Below are positions 58,627 to 64,000 of a DNA stretch of 64,000 nt, in pieces; the stretch's first letter is position 1, and every line of letters starts with the position of its first letter. The stretch is taken from positions 248,001-312,000 of the forward strand of contig WOAB01000156.1 of the NCBI GenBank assembly GCA_027886185.1. The letters run 5' to 3'. The stretch is from Rheum nobile (lineage: Eukaryota > Streptophyta > Magnoliopsida > Caryophyllales > Polygonaceae). The notes below the pieces were generated by a model. The model saw only the letters and a list, made by a program, of their open reading frames with translations. It searched no databases and had not been told where the DNA came from. A program made the position numbers and the translations under genes.

Positions 58627-59960
58627 TGATAGGTGTTATTTCATACACCTTTACTAGCAATTATTAGCATGATTTGGAGGAGTTTATGAGTAGTTTTAAG
58701 GCTAAGTCTGCAATCCCGACATTGTGGAAAGACATGAAGATATCCCAGGATTTGCAGCTTAGATGGAGATGATGAGGATGGAGATGGATCTGCTGGAGCA
58801 TACTTGGAGAAGACTACCAATAGTTGGTAGTAATGAAGAGCAACAGAAGAGAGTGAGCGAGTTCACCGCCCCGCGGCGATCCTCACCGCGACCCGGCGGT
58901 GACTCCCAGAGAAGCTTGACGCCCCGCGGTGGATCTCACCGCCCCGCGGTGGCCGTGTTAAATTCCGCGCGCCCAGAGACATTTATTTCCTTTTATTTCG
59001 TTCAGACTTTGTTATTTTATTATTCTGTTTCCTTTATTGTTTACATTAGTTTAACCTAGTTTTCTTAAGACTATTTAAAGCCCTCTTTCTAGGTTAAGAG
59101 GCAGAACACAACTTCGCTTTACATCAGACGTTATTTTCCCTTAGTTTTCATTCTCGTTTGAATGGAGAACTAACTTCCCTTTGTTCTACTAGACGATTGA
59201 AGCAATACAGTTGATGTGTTTGTGAGATTTCTATTCCTTGTTCTTATCCTTATAAATGTTGGTTTGATTCTCTTGGTTATATTGATTATTGATTTCTTGT
59301 TGTTCTTCTTAGCCTGATCAACTAGGTTAAATACTTTTTATCAATTGCTAGGATTGCATATAGGGGTTCCGAGTGCACATCTAGTGGCATACACGATTGT
59401 GCGTATAGGGGTCCCGAGCGTACAATCGTGAGTGAGAATCAGTTGCATGTAAGTAGTAAGGTGTCTTTCTATTTGCATGTATCCTATATCCTTGTATGTA
59501 TTGCTATTGCTTTGTTGGTGGTAAAGTATACCGACAACTGTGAGAATCAGTGGTGCTTTATCATTGACATAGTAATAAGTCTATCGACAACTGTGAGAAT
59601 CGATAGTGCTTAAAATCAGGGTGGGAACAACTATAAGGATAGTAAAATAACTTGGATTTAATATATTTCTGTGATCAAATTATATCTATGTATTGTGGAT
59701 CTCGCTCTAGTAGGACTACTTTCCCCATTATATTTTCTCTACTTAACCAAACTTGTTTGTCTTGCTTGCTTTGTTCTTTCTTGATAACTAAACCCCCCCT
59801 TGCTTGTTACTTGTCATTCACGATTTCATACTGCATCAGATCTTTCCTGTGGGTTCGACCCTTGCTTGCTTACTATACATCTGTTTAGTAGGTCTATTAG
59901 GACTTTTTACTTTGATAAGGCTAATCAACGATACTTGCATTGTGCACTTTTAGCCCGTCA
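58627..59960 (+). mobile_element. Solo LTR of a third family, nested in LTR D
   Basis: It starts TGATAGGTGTTATTTC and ends GCACTTTTAGCCCGTCA, 1334 bp, with perfect TG...CA and the 5-bp duplication GCTTC at 58622-58626 and 59961-59965. Host LTR sequence continues on both sides. The GTGGGTTCGACCCTTGC block near the 3' end (about 59849) and the length recall plant Athila/Tat-type LTRs. It holds a CCGCCCCGCGGTG motif array (58864-58955) and a short direct repeat (CAACTGTGAGAATC near 59535 and 59586). Confidence 0.9.
58864..58955 (+). repeat. CCGCGGTG array in the nested solo LTR
   Basis: Four variants of CACCGCCCCGCGGTG, each containing CCGCGG or a one-base variant, lie in 92 bp, between AGAGTGAGCGAG and GCCGTGTTAAATT. 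Confidence 0.85.
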
Positions 59961-60598
59961 GCTTCTGTGGCGTTCGATCGGACCTCGTTCCTTTCAATTC
60001 CTTTCGTATTCTTTTAGATTCAAGTATATAGATATTGAATCTAACTTAGGGTTTCTTTATGGGTCGATCCGAAGGAATCTGTGGTCTCAGATCTGTCCCT
60101 GTGTCGAGCCCGGAAACCCGTTGTCGCCTCCAAGCTTCGTTCAAGCTATCGCCGAATCTATTCCAGACAAGTGGCGGTTCACTCTTGCTCATCATTCCAT
60201 ACTTCCATTAATTATCAATTATTTAGTTGTTAATTAATTTGGGATGATTCATCTGTTTATGTTGGGAACAGTCTTGTTAATTGATATGATTAAAATCTGA
60301 TATTATAATAGGTTGTATATCTGCTAGAACAACGCTATTATAAGTATATATGTGATTAAAAGATGATATTATAATAGGTTGTATATCTGTTAGAACAACA
60401 CTATTACATATATATTGATTGATATATCTCTGATGATGGCCATGAGGGCATTGATGTGATTTATTACTGCATTTATAGCTGTTTAGTTAGAACGAGTATT
60501 CGTAGGAACACTACTGTGTATCTCAGTGCGAGTGCTAGTCGTTTCTTGATAACGAGGTGGTTAGGATCTAGTTCCTACCATCCTTCTTTAGTGCGCTT

Positions 60599-60838
60599 GT
60601 AGGGATTTAGTTCCCGACTCTGCCTTGAGGGATTTAGTTCCCAAGGGATTTAGTTCCCGATTCGACTTTTGAGATTTAGTTCCCGAGTCAACTCCGCGTG
60701 TAGGGATTTAGTTCCCGACTCGACTCCGAGGGATTTAGTTCCCGACTCGACTCCGAGGGATTTAGTTCCTGAATAGAATCGACTTTGGGGATTTAGTTCC
60801 CGAGTCAACTCCGCCTTAGGGATTTAGTTCCCGAGGGA
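60599..60838 (+). repeat. Nine-copy ATTTAGTTCC repeat in LTR D
   Basis: GGGATTTAGTTCCCGA or a close variant occurs nine times in 240 bp; two adjacent copies share the longer unit with ACTCGACTCCGA. Copies A and C lack this repeat. Confidence 0.9.
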
Positions 60839-61760
60839 TCTAAAAGCTTATAACGTGATGCGCGTTTTGGAATTTAAAATGAGATAAGTGCTTTAGTGCA
60901 CATAACTTTGATCAGTGCTTTAGTGCACACGATTAATACACCCCTTTTTGGCGAGTAGTGCAGCTAGGCTATAGTGCAGCTAGGAAATCTCGTCTTAACT
61001 GTGATCAGTTTTGAGTTCTCTTTCCAATCTGGATTCGCATTGGGCGGTGAGGTTGGTCGTGAACCGAGTTGTTTTAGACTCTTGTGTGTAATTGTTTAAG
61101 TTTCCCAACATTTGTCATATTTCCGATAAGGCTCAATTCATTGGAGTCTTCTTTTGGGATGGATTGCTGTGAGACTTGGTCTCCAGAATCGTCTCTTATG
61201 CATGACTTTTCATATATCCTAGTAGAGTATGGTGGTTGACTATCGTACTCGGCTATTATTCGAGGGACGGCGAGTCTAACCTAATATGTCTACTTCGAAC
61301 CATCTGCTTTGTGTCCTTGCATGGTCTATTCATTTAGATTAACCAACCGCATTTGTTATCTGCACTGTTGGTTGGTGTCATCCGTTCGATTCAGCACATC
61401 AGATAAATTAAGGATCCGAGAAGGCTAGAGCGACTATGAAGATGAACGGTATTTTGGCAAGTGATTTTGTTGCTTTGTTTAAAAGACTTCCGCTGTGTTA
61501 ATTATGCTTTGTTTAAAAGACTTCCGCTGTGTTATCTTAAAAGACTTCGGCTGTAAGAATTCTGATATTGTACTTTAAAGTATTTGGATTTTGTTGTAAT
61601 CCCGAGACTTGGGTTTTTAATAAAAGTTATGATATTCGGTATTGTAACTATGGTTTGATGGTTTATATCGTTTGGAAAAGCCTGAGGTGACTTCGGGATG
61701 TTATATCCGAGGTCACTGGCAGTAATACTTTCAAGATGAGATTTGGGGGTGTTACAGTTA

Positions 61761-61772
61761 TGGTATCAGAGC
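61761..61772 (+). other. Primer-binding site, copy D
   Basis: TGGTATCAGAGC, the initiator tRNA-Met match, four bases after the LTR end, exactly as in copy A. Confidence 0.92.
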
Positions 61773-62219
61773 CAATTTTTTTTTTTTAAATGGGTCGGGT
61801 TTAAAATGTTTTACTGGAACAAAACTTTTGTAAACCGATCACTCGTTTGAAATGTTTTCGAAGGCTCTGAATTTTAAAGGAAAATTTTTAACCGTTCATA
61901 GTCGTGCCTTTTCTTGAGTCTGATATGGAAGTTCGCTTCTATGTCTAGAAAGACTAACTCTCTGTTCGTCGCCCGAAGATTATGGGTGTATTCTGTTCTC
62001 TTCAAAGGACTCGGAAGAAGCCGAGGTGGTTTCACCATCTCTAGTAAGGCTTGAATTCCTAGTTCCCTCGTTATGATTTGAGGTTGTAGAACACAGTAAC
62101 TCGGTTTGAGTTCATCAATAGAAATTACCAAGTTGATCTAATCTGAGTTAATTTTAATACATTAAGTATTATGGAATAATATTAATGTATAAAATACTTG
62201 GATTCTGATCGGTAAACAG
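61773..62219 (+). other. Untranslated leader, copy D
   Basis: A 447-bp stretch without a supported gene, related to the leader of copy A. A TTTTTTTTTTAAA run follows the PBS. Confidence 0.6.
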
Positions 62220-63551
62220 ATGGTGAACACAAGGAACACTATTCGTGCTGGTGTTGGGCCAAGCAATGACCCGAGACCAGATACAAGGATTGTTCCAGAT
62301 CCGGTGGAGGAACACGAGTCTGTTTCTCACAATAATAATCCAGGGAGCAATGGCCAAGCTTCGGCCAACGCTCCAGTGGTTTTTGATGCAGCAACTGTTG
62401 TAGCTATTCGGGAAATTGTGATGCAAGCACTCGTCGATACTAGGCAACCTGCCGCACCACATGCACAAACTATGCCAATTCCTCCAGTGGTTCCTAGATT
62501 TGAGGAGCCAGCTGTTTATGTACACCGAGAAGAAGCGGTCAGGAATAGAGGTGATTATGGCCGAGCACTGAAGGCCATAAGCTCTATGAGGCCTGACAGC
62601 TATGATGGAAAGGGAGACCCAGTCAGAGTGGCTCACTGGTTTTCACATATGGAACGGTTGTTTCGTAATGTTGAGTGCACAGAAGCGGAGAAAGTGCACA
62701 TTGCTTTCCTTCAGTTGAAGGAAGAAGCTAGTGAATGGTGGGAAAGCACCGATTTAGCTGATAACCCTGATTTGAACTGGGGAATGTTCAAGTCAAAAAT
62801 GATTGACCGTTTCTTTTCCCGAGCTATGAGGGAAGAGAAGCACAAGGAGTTTTTATATCCGAAGACGGAAGGATTGAAGGTGATTGAGCTTGCGACTAAT
62901 TTCAATCACTTATTGCAGTACGCTGGGTCGGATGTGACCAGCGAGGAGCAGAAGATCTGGTATTTCCACGAGTGGATGAATCCAAATATTAAGCCACTGA
63001 TGGTGCGTCACAGATGCTCGACTTTGGAGCAGTACGTGGATGCAGCCTACAAGTTAGAGGTGACTCTGGAGGAGTCGACCAAGAAGCGTAACAGCCAGAG
63101 GCAAGTGCAGAACCAGCCTCAGGCAAGTGGGTTTAAACGTCCCGCGCCACCGTCTGATTTTTCCAAATCTGGCCGAACAAAAATGGATATGACTCAGGAT
63201 GGGTCTACGCAACGTTCGAGTCAAGGCAATAATCCGATCCAGTGCTACAATTGTGGTACTTACGGGCACAAGAGTAATGTGTGTCCGAAGGAGAAGAAAA
63301 CGTGCTATGCATGTGGAAAGGAAGGGCACTTACATTTATTTTGTCCGCAGAGAAGGCAGAAAGAAGCTGAGTCACAGCAGGGGTCTGTTAATCAGAACAA
63401 CCGACCCAGGTTTAGTCCGGTGGAAGCTCCTTGCCCTTCAATGCAGACAACTGTGCAAAACAAGGGAAAAGCCCCAGTTGCTTCTGGAGGTCAAGGTCAA
63501 TGCCTTTACGAGATGCGTGAGGCGGATGGACACGATGCTCCGAATGCGTAA
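62220..63551 (+). CDS. Gag of Ty3/gypsy family 1, copy D, intact
   Basis: A 443-codon frame with start MVNTRNTIRAG, as in copy A. The gag core lies around residues 120-290 (SYDGKGDPVRVAHWFSHME; EEASEWWES; RFFSRAMREEKHKEF). Two CCHC knuckles follow (CYNCGTYGHKSNVC and CYACGKEGHLHLFC, about residues 341-376), which bind element RNA. It ends with a TAA, so pol must be in another frame or separately expressed. The two-knuckle layout and long LTR fit plant gypsy lineages such as Tekay/Retand, but I cannot settle the lineage from gag alone. Confidence 0.93.
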   Translation: MVNTRNTIRAGVGPSNDPRPDTRIVPDPVEEHESVSHNNNPGSNGQASANAPVVFDAATVVAIREIVMQALVDTRQPAAPHAQTMPIPPVVPRFEEPAVYVHREEAVRNRGDYGRALKAISSMRPDSYDGKGDPVRVAHWFSHMERLFRNVECTEAEKVHIAFLQLKEEASEWWESTDLADNPDLNWGMFKSKMIDRFFSRAMREEKHKEFLYPKTEGLKVIELATNFNHLLQYAGSDVTSEEQKIWYFHEWMNPNIKPLMVRHRCSTLEQYVDAAYKLEVTLEESTKKRNSQRQVQNQPQASGFKRPAPPSDFSKSGRTKMDMTQDGSTQRSSQGNNPIQCYNCGTYGHKSNVCPKEKKTCYACGKEGHLHLFCPQRRQKEAESQQGSVNQNNRPRFSPVEAPCPSMQTTVQNKGKAPVASGGQGQCLYEMREADGHDAPNA

Positions 63552-64000
63552 AGTGCTTACTACCTTTATTCTACTTTTATGGGTATGTTGTTGATGTGGG
63601 TGTTACCCAGTCTTTTGGTTTGGATAGTTATGTTAGTAAAGTTTAAGTATGCAACAAGGTTTGTAAACCTTTTATTGTAAATATTTTTTCTAATATAAAT
63701 GTTTGGTTAAGACCAATCGTCTGTCGAAATTTCCGATTACCATTTAGGGTAAGAAATTCGAAGAGAATTTGATCTGAATAACCGTGGTTCCATACGATAA
63801 TTTTCTCGGTATGGATTGGATGACGCGTCATGGAGCAGTAATCGATTTTAGTTTGAAGATTGTGACGGTGTCATCTGGGGGCCAGGGTGTATGCAAATAG
63901 AAGGGTCTGGATGACGCTGATAACGGCATGCGTATCAATGCGATGGCTGCATTTAAGCTACTGCGACAAGGTTGTGTCGGGTACCTTTGCTACCTAGATC
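63552..64000 (+). pseudogene. Start of protease/pol region, copy D, broken
   Basis: After gag there is no long frame. Gypsy protease-RT linker text is readable near 63795-63895 (LGMDWMTRHGAVIDF, where the family has ILGMDWL), then a stop at about 63898 and further text to the edge. Several stops in 63600-63790 suggest that pol of this copy is damaged, although gag is open. Confidence 0.6.

Larger units (their letters stand above)
57751..61756 (+). mobile_element. 5' LTR of Ty3/gypsy family 1, copy D, with a nested solo LTR
   Basis: It begins TGTAATATCCC and ends GGGGGTGTTACA, immediately before the PBS. The total is 4006 bp, of which 1339 bp are a later solo LTR insertion and its duplication, leaving about 2667 bp, in line with copies A (2377) and C (2972). 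Shared blocks include the start (GGACATTCTGTAAATGG against GAGACATTCTGTAATG in C), the CCCGTTGTC region near 60115 and the CATCCGTTCGATTC region near 61379. It contains GGCGACCGCC arrays and a nine-copy ATTTAGTTCC repeat. Confidence 0.9.

Overview
The window is nuclear DNA of a flowering plant, most likely a eudicot. It holds single-copy host genes with GT-AG introns and plant-specific families (plant tetraspanin, DRP4C-type dynamin, group Ia bHLH, SNL6-type reductase). These sit in AT-rich spacers and are bracketed by nested LTR retrotransposons, a LINE, Helitron ends and MITE-type elements. I cannot name the species.

Layout. 1-3867: 5' half of a Ty3/gypsy-type element (family 1, copy A; minus strand; gag, PBS, 2.4-kb LTR), inserted into the reverse transcriptase gene of an L1-type LINE (3868-8282, minus). 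8283-10700: AT-rich DNA with a Helitron 3' terminus. 10821-14190 (+): five-exon cinnamoyl-CoA-reductase-like gene with a Helitron in intron 2. 14191-16600: debris, including a broken SGT1-like fragment and a LINE RNase H fragment. 16731-23153 (+): sixteen-exon PIGW/GWT1 gene. 25777-27544 (+): three-exon bHLH gene. 29540-33197 (-): seven coding exons of GET1/WRB, with an inferred 5'UTR intron reaching about 34.7 kb.

35142-43355 (+): a decayed Ty1/copia element with 265-bp LTRs and a 6-bp target duplication, split by a family 1 solo LTR (copy C, 38965-41936, duplication TGCTC). 43091-46074: three head-to-tail copies of a 999-bp unit made of the copia 3' LTR, its flank and the left part of a hAT-like element. 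46661-47948 (+): two-exon tetraspanin gene. 49887-51920 (-): intronless dynamin-related GTPase gene. 52402-53715 (+): 5'-truncated second copia copy.

55535-57750 (-): pol of a second Ty3/gypsy family, cut by family 1 copy D (57751-64000, +), whose LTR carries a solo LTR of a third family (58627-59960, duplication GCTTC). Copy D continues through PBS and gag into a decayed protease region at the right edge.

The host genes do not form a pathway: they act in GPI-anchor synthesis (PIGW), tail-anchored protein insertion (GET1), transcription (bHLH), membrane organisation (tetraspanin), membrane or antiviral-type GTPase activity (DRP4C-like) and an NAD(P)-dependent reductase. I found no new gene system. 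The most unusual signals are structural: the 999-bp triplication, filler DNA copied from the copia host at the 5' end of solo LTR C, family 1 insertions into three different reverse transcriptase genes, and short GC-rich quasi-palindrome arrays in three LTR-element families.
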